Assembly: GCF_001619985.1 (NCBI RefSeq)
Contig: NW_017264195.1
Span: forward strand, 1,798,001 to 1,862,000
Direction of reading: 5' to 3'
DNA from: Xylona heveae TC161
Taxonomy: Eukaryota > Ascomycota > Xylonomycetes > Xylonales > Xylonaceae
Length of the DNA stretch: 64,000 nucleotides
Under the pieces are notes generated by a model. That model ran no database searches. It was given only the letters and a program-made list of their open reading frames with translations, and had not been told where the DNA came from. Shown here piece after piece: positions 35,155-46,497 of this stretch; the first letter of the stretch is position 1, and each line of letters opens with the position of its first letter. The translations under genes and the position numbers were made by a program.

Positions 35155-38100
35155 ATGAACCCAGGGCAAGCCAATCGTTCATCCGACGCCTCGGCAAAGG
35201 GGGTCGCGCAAGGGAATGCCACCGCTGGCCTGGGACGTGGGTCCGATGTCGAAGGGGCTTCATTGTCTCGAGCAACGGGCTTCACTGGGTCCGTAGAGGC
35301 CGCATATTCGGCTGCAGCAGCTGCGCCAAAGACTCGATACAAAACGCCTTTGGCATTCAGTAGGCTTCCTGACTCCGTCATCGAACAGTATGCGCGGCCA
35401 AATTTCGGAATCCCCACCTCCGAACGAAACTCTACTCTAGATACAGCAAACAGCTAACCGCTCTTGTTTTCTCACATTCAGTATATTAATTCTCGCCGAT
35501 CCCAATACATTTTCATCACTCGTATATTTGAATAAACACTGGTATCGGATCTCCCAGCAAGCTAGGCTATATGCGCATCAGCTCTCTCGCTGTGCGGACA
35601 CAGCAACATATTCATCAGAGGTTGTTGGAACATATGCCGCTCATTCCGGGACTGCTGTGGTCGCAGAACACGATCTCCCTTCTCTTCGACAAAAGTTCGC
35701 CATAGAGGCGAAGCGGAGTTTGTTTGCAGCTTACGGCGTAACGCGGAAGACCATTGTCAACCTCATCCCACCAACTGCTAGCTCCTCGGTAGCTACTCCA
35801 GTCGGAGAAACTCTCCGATTTTCGATCACACATAATGGACATAGAGTTCTTGCGTGGAGTTCATCAAGGATATTCGTCATTTCTACGGCGATCAACATAC
35901 CGAGGGTAGAGCGGCAATTCAAAGTGCAAAGACGGCCGGTGACAGCGGAGCTTGATGATTCTGGAACGACACTGGCAGTGTTGCTCGTCGATCACCGCAT
36001 TAATGTGTATGATATCAAGAGCCCCAAGGCTGCCCGAGTGTGCAGCGTCCTTCCCGACAATACTCCTCGAGCAATTGCATTGTCTCCAGACTCCTCGGTC
36101 CTGGCTGTTGCCTTTGATGGAGGTGTAGAGATACACTCTTTGATTCCTGGCAGCCTTCCATCTTCCAGGACTGTGAAATGTGATCAAATCGACGACTTGT
36201 CATTTTCAAGAGACGGTTCTGTCTTGCTTGGAACTACACTTCAATCTTCCTCAACGGGAACTGTGATTTTATCGGCTCCACCGTTTGCGCCGGAGGGAAG
36301 CGATGATTCTTCTTCCCATGGAATAAATCAGACATGGACGACCCAAATCATCTTTCCACAGTCCAGCCGTCATCTGAGTCATGCCGTGATTCTACCTCAT
36401 GTGATAGATGGTGAGACTGGCTGGGTCTTCGCTTTTGACGAGATTCAGAGAGCTTTCAGGGCTGTTCGTATTGAGGACCCAAATACTGGATATGATCTAT
36501 TTACATTATCATCATCGGGCAGCCAAACGACCGTGACGCTACCAAAGGTGAATCCAAGCGCTTCTAATGGTGGCGGCCTGGTTGTCGCTGCTGGTCCAGG
36601 AAATCAAGTCTATTTCTATAAAGTCCCAGAAATCCTGGACGAGGCATTCCCCAAAGCCAAGACTTTCACAGGTCGCCGAATTCCAGTAATCGAGGACTTA
36701 TCTGCGATTCAATGGGTCTCCCTCCAAGAGGGGCAGCATTCCGATGTATCTGATCATTGCCGATTACTTGCGACGGCTCAGGGAAGCCATTCCAGTCCCG
36801 ACGATTACGATATTGACGGGTCTGACTCTGCAGAAGGTGGTCGACTTCTATTATTCGACTTTGGCCATCTTATTGGTGATGAAGTATCCATAAGTATGTG
36901 TTTGAATCTGGGAGAAGGTGAACCTGAATTACTAGAAGAGGAAAAATTGCATCATGAAGTCGAGGTCGCCATTGCCCGTAGACGGACCATTGCGCAGGGG
37001 AGGTCTGTTGCTAGCAGGTCGACGGAATCAAACCGCGGAAACCCTGAGATAGACGCAGAACCTACCACGCAAACAAACTCGAGAGGCCGGATTCATTCGG
37101 AGCGCCGTCGACAGCAGTCAGATACACCGTTGGCAGCATCATTAACTGAACCTTTTCAACCAAACCACCCTACTACAGCCTCTCCTGCTAGTGAAGAGAT
37201 CCCGGTTAATGAAACCCAGGATATGTTTGATACCCCGTATTCGCACAACCAACCTCGTTCGCCTTCAACACTCCAACGCGCTGCGACAGCTGCCGCCGCC
37301 AGCAGGTCGCGCTCAGAGAGAGAACCTGAGCCAGTGGTGGCACAGCCTCAGATTCAACCTGCAGACGATGCTGATGGATGGGTTGCGCCTCCACCGCCTT
37401 ACAAACCGGATCCTGACGAGCCGTTGCCTGAGCACCTCCGACTGACTTTACTCCCTCGAAGCACCGAGCCTGTACGAAGGGTGACGAGCTTGCCGGACCA
37501 GCCTCCTCGAGCAGCCACTGACTTACAACAACACTTGTTATCTGCTGGGACGATTGGGAGATCGCGTAGTAGAATTGGCCGCGCCAGCGCATCTTTGAGT
37601 GCAGGTCTTTTCCCGGGCAGAAGCCCATCTAGTGAGCGGCGACGGAGCCGAAGCAAATCGCCGTCTCCGCAGCCTGAAGACTCAGTCACAACATCCCGTC
37701 GAAGTTCGGACTTGGAGCTCTCAGCCAATATAAGCCCGGTCTCTGGGCTTAGCCTTCCCAGCGCAGAGCAGCTGGCAAGTTTGCAAAACCGGGTATCCCG
37801 TCCGCCGATGCCAGAACACTCACAAAGCGATATGTCGAATACTCGCTCACAACGGCTCTCTCCATCGAATGTTAGACCGTCATTGTGGTCAGTCGACTCC
37901 ATGGCGGATACCCAGCAATCATCACCACCCGAAGCCGGAACAAGAGCCAGTAGGTCTGGTCGACGAGGATCTGCATATTCTTCATATTCGTCAGCGCCCG
38001 ATCTCCAACGCCCTAATCTGACGAGGTTAGAGACAATTCATAGCGTATCGTCTCTCATCTCGCACTTATCCCGGCCGCAGTCTCGGCCGAGATCACGAGA

Positions 38101-38395
38101 GACACGCTTCGAGGCATTTCCGTCACGAAGTAGGTCGCAGACGGCGCGGCGCGCATTACGACGACCACCACCACAGCGTACGGCATCTGCTTCTGGCTCG
38201 CGCTTTCAGGAGGTTGGTTTGGGGCCGGTTACCAACGGCAAGGCCACCAAGGCAGAGAAGAAGGCGGCGAAGAAGATGAAAAGGAAAGATCGAGTAGGCG
38301 TGAATGACGAAGGGGAGAGACGGGCCGACGCGACAGCCGCAGGCGATACAACTGCAGAGGGCGGGAAGAAGGCGGCAAAATGCATGGTCATGTAG
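35155..38395 (+). CDS. F-box protein with beta-propeller-like region and C-terminal CaaX box
   Basis: Two exons (35155-35387, 35482-38395; 94 nt intron) give 1,048 aa. Only the spliced frame shows an F-box: FSRLPDSVIEH joins to ILILADPNTFSSLVYLNK, then HWYRISQQARLYAHQL (about residues 68-112). This fits L-P-x-x-[IV]-x-x-x-I-L, then L and N-K-x-W. The long exon has no usable early ATG, so the upstream exon supplies the start. Residues about 160-460 contain WD40-like strands (LDDSGTTLAVLLVDHRINVY, ALSPDSSVLAVAFDGGVEI). The rest is disordered and Ser/Arg/Pro-rich. The end is polybasic (KAEKKAAKKMKRKDR) and finishes K-C-M-V-M, a CaaX box favouring farnesylation. A membrane-tethered SCF adaptor is inferred. 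Confidence 0.85.
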
Positions 38396-39791
38396 GGGGC
38401 ATGTTCCTGACCAGGCACGTTTTGAGTAGCGTTACTTTTTGCGAAAAAAACGCACACTTGGGTGTTAAATATACCTATGCCGTATTTGACAAGGCATCTG
38501 CATTCTAATTTACTCGTACAAACAAATATAAAGACTAATTGCGAAAATGGCTTGCAGCCCGCAGGGGTAGTTGTCGTCATCAATTTTGCAGGCAGAAGCA
38601 AAAAGGAATGGGATGTCTGGGAAATCTAAACGTCCAGCTGATCGTTTTGGACGCGGGTAAAAGTGCGCCAAGGCATGGGAAGAACATTCTACGGTCGTTC
38701 TGGAGGTAAGCTGGGCATGAGGCGCATGCAGGTGCAGCTCAAGCTGTAACGTACGTTAGAGGGACCATCCGCTTTAGGGAACGGAAAGCGAAATGCCCAT
38801 TCGGGGAACATTCGGTCGAGAGGATACAGGGTAGCAAGACAATCCGATTCATCACACCTGTACGTTTGTACATGATAGCTTCATGTTCTTCGCAGTAAAA
38901 TAAGCATTGGCTGCACAGACTTCCTCTGCTACGGTGCCATATAATATCCATCCTGCAATGATGCGCATTTGTGTCTACGGAGAACTCTTTCATGACGTCG
39001 CTGGGGAATTTAGCGAGAGGCGATAAGATTGAGAGATTTGTTAACAGTAATTAGTTCGGTTTAGTTAAGACTTATAGTGGAGAAATACTTGGTACATTTG
39101 GAATAACAAGCATTTTGGACGGCTTGGCTTCTCTTGGGGGCCGAAACGAGCTGGGACAGAAACAGCAACAAAGCTCTTTTTCCCCTGGTAGCATAATTGT
39201 GATACGCTCTACTGTGGAAAGGCGGAGTAATTCGTCTGAGCAGCCTTTCCGTTGTAGTTGTACAAAGTGTAGATCGATATGGTGGTCAGCAGAGGCACTT
39301 GACTATTCCTCCGCTCGCGCTCCACTTTCTTTCAGCCTCACCCCGCCCTCGTCCAGAGAGGAACCGGACCAACATCTCCCCTTCTACTAGATACATCTGT
39401 AGTACTGTGGTGGCTCTATTACTCCCTGCCGGCGCTAGTCAGGCAACGACATAACGGACCTATCGGTTGAACAGGGCAGTGCTTGTCAGACTCGCGCATG
39501 GCTAAAAGTATATCGTCCTCCACATGACATGATAACTCGCCTTCGATTTGACACCTCTAGTTTCCAATCCCTCAATATAATAGCATTGACGCCTCGAAGA
39601 GACATGACCTTTGAGGCTCTCTCTATACCCTTTTTCATATAAATACTGATCTCATTTCCTCTCCAAATCTATCTCCTCTGGAAGCTCTATTCTCATCTAT
39701 ATTCCCAAAGTCTATTCTATCTCTTCTTACATCTGTGTCATTTCAGCTTCCTATTCATCCTCTCATGCAGCATCATTTATAGCCAGAAAAT
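38396..39791. other. Promoter region of the glycine-rich-domain gene
   Basis: 1,396 bp. The right part has a TATA-like box (39638-39645) followed by more than 100 bp of CT-rich sequence leading to the start codon. A 91-codon frame at 39115-39390 has no domain. Confidence 0.5.
39638..39645 (+). promoter_or_regulatory. TATA-like box with downstream CT-rich tract
   Basis: TATAAATA lies about 147 bp before the ATG at 39792, and a pyrimidine-rich tract (about 39650-39770) follows. This is the classic core-promoter arrangement of well-expressed fungal genes. The transcription start is inferred to lie in or after the CT tract. Confidence 0.5.
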
Positions 39792-42263
39792 ATGACTCAA
39801 GAGAAAGCGTCTCTGTCCGAGGGCGTCAAGGGCGGAGGAGACGTGCAGGCCGAGCCAGCTGAGGATGCCGCTCCATCCTACACGCCACCTCCTCCTGGTT
39901 ATTCTCAGACTCCGCCCGATCTCCATCTGATCTTGGATAATCTCAATCTGGAAGACGAAAATGCCGCCAAACCCACCGTCGACGAATGTATAGCTCACCT
40001 GAAGCTGCTCGAGGCTTTCTACAAGCTCCGAGAAACCGTCTCCCACACCGATGGCTTGTTTGGCATCTACGACAACCTCGCCCCGCAAGCTGGAGATGAG
40101 AAGCTGCGTGGACCCGCCCTGGCGAAAATCGCAGAGAAGCGATGGTCAATCTATGTTGCCCGCGCCGCGGACAGGTTTGAGCGCTGGTGGGATGCTTGTG
40201 TTCCAGCGTCGATATCAGGTCGTACATTTCCAGACCCTCTTGCTGCTCGATTGAGGGAGGAACAATTAAGCCCGGTCAGCCAGTTCGAAAAGTTCCCTAC
40301 ATTAGGTGCGCGGCTAAAGTATAGCCCTGACAACTTACCACCTCTCGGTATGGAACCGTCACATTGATTTTGAACCCTTTACTGGGATCATGGACATGAC
40401 AAGCTGACTTCGGACTAGATGTGCTCATGGTTTGGCATGCCTACATGCTGAACCCGCGAAACTTCTTCGAGGACTGTGTCCGCTTCGGCAAGATGGATTT
40501 CTGGGAGACTGGAATGCCCTGGGAAGCAGTGGACAGTTGTATCGACTCGACTTCTTTCACCTATACGCCCAGCAACGCCGCGATAGAGTTATTCGCGTCT
40601 CGTACTAGCTTAGCGTGGGATAACCTGCAGGATGGACCGACCAAGGTGTTCGCATGCCCCAAGTGTTCAACGCAGGTGGCATGTCTGTGGACGAGCTGGG
40701 ACCGGATTCGACGCCCAGAGGATGACCCTCGAGAGGACCTGACAGCTAGATTCGACACCGAGGCGCTGGCTGGCTTCGCCGAGAGGTCGTTCACCTCCAC
40801 ATGCCCAAGCTGTCGTTTGATTTTCTCGCACGACATTTTACGGCTGCGAAAATTTGGACGTGATCTGCAGCTTTTGCTTCGAGAGAACATTGTCATGCCA
40901 GGGACTATTCTCTCGAGAAGCGGCATGCCTGAAAGCGCCTCTAGGGTATTTGGTCTTGCCACTCATCCTCCCTTGTTTCCCAACCGCCTGCTCAAGGCGG
41001 ACAGTGTTCGCGGTAAACTTGCCGCTCTGGTCGACTTTGCTGGGACCGACGCAAACTTGATGAGTATCCGGACCATGAACTCGGTCAAAAATATCATCTC
41101 GCTGGCATTGGAAGATCGCAAGCTCTGCCGACAAGTGAGTGGCCGGGCTGTGACCAAATTGGCTTATAAAACGGAGCGCCTGGCAGTGCGTCGAATGATG
41201 AGCCGGTATTGGGACAATTCCTCCGTCTTTGCTCTTGACCTTGTTGGCGCCGTCATCCGCCAGGGCGCCTTTGTCGAAAAGATGCATCAGATAGACTGGT
41301 TGCATAGCCCAGCGCTGTCCGTCACCATCGAGCGTCTCCGCGTCAAATACGGGCGGTTTTTCCAAATCATGACGGCCAACCCTGGCAAAGTTGCTGTGCC
41401 AACTCTCGACGTTGATCTCGCCTGGCATACGCACCAGTTATCTCCGCCGTTCTACTTTACTTACTCGGCTTTGACTACCCGTATATTTGTCGACCACGAC
41501 GACAAGGTATATACCCTCTTCCTCTCCCCCTCCTTCCCCTTCTCAACTGCAAATTTCTGACTCAGATACTTCACTCCAGATTGTTGAGAGCGACCTCTCG
41601 ACCTACTTTGAATGGACGTCCAAGGAATATCAGAAACTGTTCAACGAAGTGTACTCTGAATGCAGCTGCTTCTACTGCGAGTCCGTTCGGGCCAGCCACT
41701 CCAACCCCATCAGCAGCCTCTTCAAGTCCTCGTCGTCGGATCCCTGGGAGATATTCCACAACTCCTCGCCGGCCGCGAAACTCGATCCGTCCAAGACCGC
41801 CCACATTTCCGCCCACAGCGCCGTCTCGCCCCGGGACGTCAAGAGCAGCATCTCCAAATCGGACAAGTCCGCCCAGCTCGCCACCGCGTACGAAAAGGCA
41901 TGCAAGCGCGCTCGTAAAAAGGGCCGCAAAGAACCCGTCCGCGATGACTACTATTGGGCTTGGGGCTACCCCATGTTTTTCCCCGTCTACTACCCGTACA
42001 TGGCCGACCCTTGCATCTCGAATCAGTCCTACGCTTGCAATCCCGCTTGCATGGCCCTCACGCCCGGTGTGCCCGGGAATTGCGCTAACGGATCGTGCGG
42101 CGGCGCGGCGGCTGCAGGCTCTTGTGGCTCCTTTGCCATGGGTGGATGCGGCGGTGCTGGTGGAGCCTGTGCTGGAGGTGGTGGAGGAGGAGGAGGATGC
42201 GGTGGAGGCGGAGGCGGTTGCGGAGGCGGCGGAGGCGGCGGTTGTGGTGGTGGGGGGTGTTGA
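39792..42263 (+). CDS. Glycine-rich domain-containing protein (DUF1399/GRDP type)
   Basis: Three exons (39792-40347, 40419-41506, 41580-42263) give 775 aa. Two tryptophan/histidine motifs mark the family: DVLMVWHAYMLNPRNFFED and VDLAWHTHQLSPPFYF. Between them is a probable zinc-binding pair of CxxC knuckles (FACPKCSTQVACLW and FTSTCPSCRLIFSH). A second cluster (CSCFYCESV) follows. The N-terminus is proline-rich (YTPPPPGYSQTPPD). The C-terminal 60 residues are almost only glycine and cysteine, encoded by GGN repeats. The first intron joins PPLD and VLMVWH in phase. Plant relatives are linked to stress and growth; the function in fungi is unknown to me. Confidence 0.85.
42085..42260 (+). repeat. 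GGN-repeat tract encoding a Gly/Cys-rich tail
   Basis: An imperfect run of GGA/GGT/GGC with interspersed TGC/TGT codons at the end of the glycine-rich-domain gene, giving poly-Gly blocks split by single cysteines. The tract is prone to length change by slippage. Confidence 0.75.
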
Positions 42264-43163
42264 GCCGTCGGTCCCCCGCCTCTGTTGTTTTTCTTTTTTT
42301 CTTTTCCATTTTTTCTTTTATTTTTCTTGTTTTCCTCTGGAAGAGTCTCGACGTCGGCGTTGTCCTAAGAGACGAGAGAAGTCTGTGGTGTGGAAAGTCC
42401 CAGCGGGGGGCCGGGGCCGAGGTCCCGGGGAAGGAGCGGATGGTGAAGAGGAGTTATGAATTGATGATTCCATACAGATGATGTTGATACTGACGATTTA
42501 CGATGTATATTTTTGACTCTACATATGTATTGCAGTTATAGTCTACCTCCTCGACCTTGTGCGCTGTGCGTTGTGGGTTCTTGGATTCATGCTTATTGCA
42601 TTTCATCTCGTCATCGTCGCTACTTACGTTATATGTTCTCAAGTCGATGCTTACATGTCCACTTTTATTTCCAGCGTCATAAGTATCATTACCAATCCCA
42701 TAATATCAGACAATACACATATTACATTTACCCACTAAGCCTCAATATCTTACCTGACTTGAAACAGATCTCATTGTTTATTTACATTGATTGTTTATTT
42801 CCATTGATTGAGACAGAGTATGTGACAGTGCAGTACGTGTAGTACGTGCTAGATTGAAGGGGAAGAAAAATTGAAGGTATCCAAACACAGCTTGAAAAGT
42901 TGAGCTGAGATGGATATATTTGCAAATTGCATGGGTGTGTGCATGTGTGTGTGCATGGCTGGGTAATTGTGAAGAGAGAGTCGAGACGACGCATTTTGAT
43001 TGATTGAATAGTATTCTGGAAAAAAAAAAATGACTGGAAGAGAAAGAAGACTCAAAAGAGGTCAAGGGGTTTAAAAAGGAAAAGAAACGAAGACGCAAAA
43101 GACGGGGATAGGGGTACAGGAAGAGATAAGAAGTTAAATGATAAAAAGGAAGAAGAGACACAT
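42264..43163. other. Convergent 3' intergenic region
   Basis: 900 bp between converging stop codons, with a short TG-rich microsatellite near 42930-42960 and an A-run near 43020. I see no gene. Confidence 0.45.
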
Positions 43164-46100
43164 CTAAATCAAAATATCCTCATCCGAATCCTCATTATCA
43201 CTGAATCGCCATTCGGGCCGCAGGATCCCATAGTCGACTTTCTTCACGCGTCTGCCGCGCGACGATGTAGTGACTTCATTCTTTTCACCAGCACCATCAA
43301 CGCCTACGTCATTATAGTGAGAATCGTTTTCAAGCTTGATACCACCTCGTGCCTGGGCAAGTTTGTTCTTCTTGTGGTTGTTGTTGTTGGTGGAGGAGGA
43401 TGACAAGGGGGTTTGATGTACGGGCGTGACTGGTCGTACTGGTCGAGGTGGGAGAAGTGAATGTGGTGGGCGGGTAGCGGGTGTAGATCCAGCAGCCGTA
43501 CCCGCTGCGTCAGTTGCAGTTGAAGACGCGGTTGCAGTTCCAGTCTCGTATAACGCGATTGTAGGATTAGTAGTAGAAATAGTAGCAGGATTAGAAATAG
43601 TAGTGGTTGTTGTTGTTGGCGGTCGAGCACGACCACCTTCACTGCTACCGCCGCTACTCATGGTAGCTAGTCTGCCGCCAAAGAGTTCCAGGACGCTATT
43701 CCCCACAGGCTTGTTAGTGTTAGAATGTACGTCTGAGACGCGAGATGTCGTTGTGGTCTTCGACGTTGGCGGATGTTTCCGCGTACTAGGAGAAGACAGG
43801 TTCGGGTCGTTTCCACGCTTGGAACTGCTGATATGTGGAGTTGCTGTCGTTGTTGTTTTCGTGCTGGACGGGGGTTTGAATAGGGGAGATATGATAATGG
43901 GGTCTTCCAGGGATGTATTAATACTTTTGGCGTTTGCGGCATTCGTGTCGATAATTCCTGAGAGACGAGGACGTTTCGTAGTCTTCTTTTTTGTTGCGCT
44001 GGTGGTGGATACTGCGCCGGGAGTACTTTGCGCAGGTTCCGCGTTCCCACCGGTGCTTGTGGTCCGTTTTTCTGGTTGGTTGGAATTCTCGTTGCGGGGA
44101 ATACCGCCGAAGATCATCTGCATGAGTACGTCGTGATCTTTTGATGACGACTCCAAATCAGACAAGGAGTCTTCGCGATTACGCTTCAACGTGCTCTGAC
44201 TTTTCCCCATGGTTCTGTTGGGACCTGGCTCTTGAGCTTCGGTTTGATGGGTGGCGCCCGTAGGGGGAGGACGACGGCCGGGACGATGAATATCGGCTTC
44301 TTCGTCTTCTTCATCCTCGTCATCATCCTCGTCGTCTGGGAAGAGTTTACGGATTATGCGAGTTGAAGAGGGGCTACCAGATGGCTGTGAGTTGACGGAA
44401 ATGGCGTCGTTAAACCCCGCGTTGGCCTGGCCATCTTTTACTTCGTCAGACTCGCTCGATGAGTTTTCGGAGCTATGGCTGCTTGACGTCGTGATAAATA
44501 AACTTCCACTGAACTGAGCAGGTTTCCTCCGCTGGGTACCCGGATCCTGCCTCTCCTCCCATTCTTGCAGTGCAGCGACAAGCGCATCATAGTGCTCGTG
44601 ATTCCAACCGGTACACTGCAGTAGCGTCCAATTCATACGCAAACGTGGGGTTCGTTTCCGATCAAAATACGAGATAATCTCAGCCTCAGTCATGTTCGGC
44701 CGGTCCAGCATTTTTCGAGTGAGCAGTTCCTCACCCCAAGGTGACCCGTGCATTCTAGAAGCAATGTCCTCCCGCCTGACCTCTGACCACAAATGCCAGA
44801 CTTCAAGCGGCACAATCTTGCGTCGGGCGATTTTGTACTCGCCCGCATACTCCCAGCCAAGACCCCGAGGGCGACCATGTTTGCCACTTGGTAATGGTTT
44901 CCGGCGGAAGACGGGATATCTCTCACCAACTTCGCCTTGGCCATCTTGTTCGTCAACCAAAGTCAAGGCTCCATTGTATCCTGGGAGTGGAGCATATTCG
45001 TGAATGTCTGGATCGATTTTGATAACCTCTGGACAGAGAAAGACTTGTTGAGTCTGCATCTCCCGGCTAACCTTGGCAAATGTAGTGCCGTGTTCGTCAT
45101 TGCGAGAGATGCCAAAAAGAGCGGAATTGATAAAGTTGTCGGGAAACACGACAGGAGACGGTGGGAGGCGAATGTCAAGCGCACGGGGAAGAGCAGCAAA
45201 CTCGTCCTGCACGTCTTCCATAGCCTCTATTGCGCGAGTGTAGCGCTTGTCACCCGTGACACTGCTGGCCGGTTCATGACCGAGGCCATCGCCTCCACCG
45301 GCGGGCAGAGTGGCAAGATCAAAATCGTCGGGGGAAGGACGAAGGGACGAGGGAACAACTCCCGGATGCCTGTTTGGGCGGTCCATCACATCCTCGCTGA
45401 GGCGGTACAGACTGTCACCTGAATCCTCAGCTTCCTTCACAGCTGGCCTTGACCGTCCATTTGAAATCGTACTATCCAATGTTCCTTGCCTCGCATGTTC
45501 GTCCAGCGGTCGGCCAGCTGGCACTTTTTCAAGAGTCGCCTCTTCATCCAAAGTCTCCTCTCCATCTAGGAGCATAGAGTCCCCTGGAATAGTAAATGAA
45601 TTGTCGTCTTCGAACATATCGGCTCTGGGTTGCCGAGGGTCCTGCCCGGGTGCAAGAGGTGCCTGAGACTCATTGAGCTGAGCGGCGTTCCTCTCTTCAC
45701 CACTGTTCTCTATGCTTTTCTGGTGCACCGATTGCTTCTTCTCTGCCAGCACTTTGCGAAGCGAGTCCCTCACGGATCCCAACAGGTTTTCCTGGCCATG
45801 TTCACGATCCTCGAGATCTTGCAAGCTGCTTCGGATCTTGATGCTTAGCCCATCAATCTTGCGAGTATACTCATCAACAGCGCGAAGGTCGGTGCGCAAA
45901 TCAAGTATTTGCGTATGAGCCTTTTGCGTACTTTGTGCGATGTTATCGAGGAGATTGTAAATGCCGACCAGTTGTTGATCATGACTGTAGTTAGCTATGT
46001 CATAATTGGGTCAGTATGAATTGAAGTTGGCTGGAAAATAAAAAAAAGAAGCTTTTGGGGAACGTACGGGCTTTGTCTTGGTCGGCATTTTTAATTTCAT

Positions 46101-46497
46101 CATAGCTCTTCTGCCGTTGGGTTGGAACATACGCTTCCACGACATCTCCAGGGGCGCTGCCGCCCGAGATCCTAAATGTAGCCTTGACTGGAGTATTTTT
46201 TGCCGTTGGGGGAAATTTTCGTGGCGCTTTAGTTGAACCGTCGGCTGCCTTTGAGGGCCATGAGTCAAGAATTTCCGGATTGCTTGGCAAAGTAATCGGG
46301 TTTGGTGCATTAACAGGCGTGAAATTCGATCCGGCCTGTACTCTGTTTCCTGTAGCCTTGTCCTTGTCCCGCTGTGTACCACCAAAGAGTTGTCCGCCGC
46401 TTTTGCCCCCTCGGCGAGCTTTTGGCATGCGTTTCTTAGGTGTTTTCTGTCCCGTGTTCCTGGTCACCGGGGATTGCTCCTGGGGTTTTGGCGTCAT
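43164..46497 (-). CDS. Large low-complexity nuclear-type orphan protein
   Basis: Two exons on the minus strand (46068-46497, 43164-45994; 73 nt intron) give 1,086 aa. The N-terminus is basic (GQKTPKKRMPKARRGGKSGG). A helical, probably coiled-coil stretch follows the splice (NLLDNIAQSTQKAHTQILDL, then VDEYTRKIDGLSIKI). The only compact part is about residues 480-600: IVPLEVWHLWSEVRREDIAS, then EAEIISYFDRKRTPRLRMNW and LLQCTGWNHEHYDALVAAL, which looks like a folded helical domain. The rest is Ser/Thr/Asp-rich, with an acidic block (DDEDDDEDEEDEEAD). The end is ILRPEWRFSDNEDSDEDILI. I do not recognise a family; a kinetochore or chromatin role would be a guess. Confidence 0.7.

Noticed and set aside
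41581-42459. 292-codon frame overlapping exon 3 of the glycine-rich-domain gene
   Set aside because: Alternative frame of GC-rich, repeat-rich coding sequence; its Arg/Pro and Glu/Val runs are repeat shadows.
43426-44136. 236-codon Val/Gly-rich plus-strand frame
   Set aside because: Antisense to the Thr/Ser-rich low-complexity end of the large orphan.
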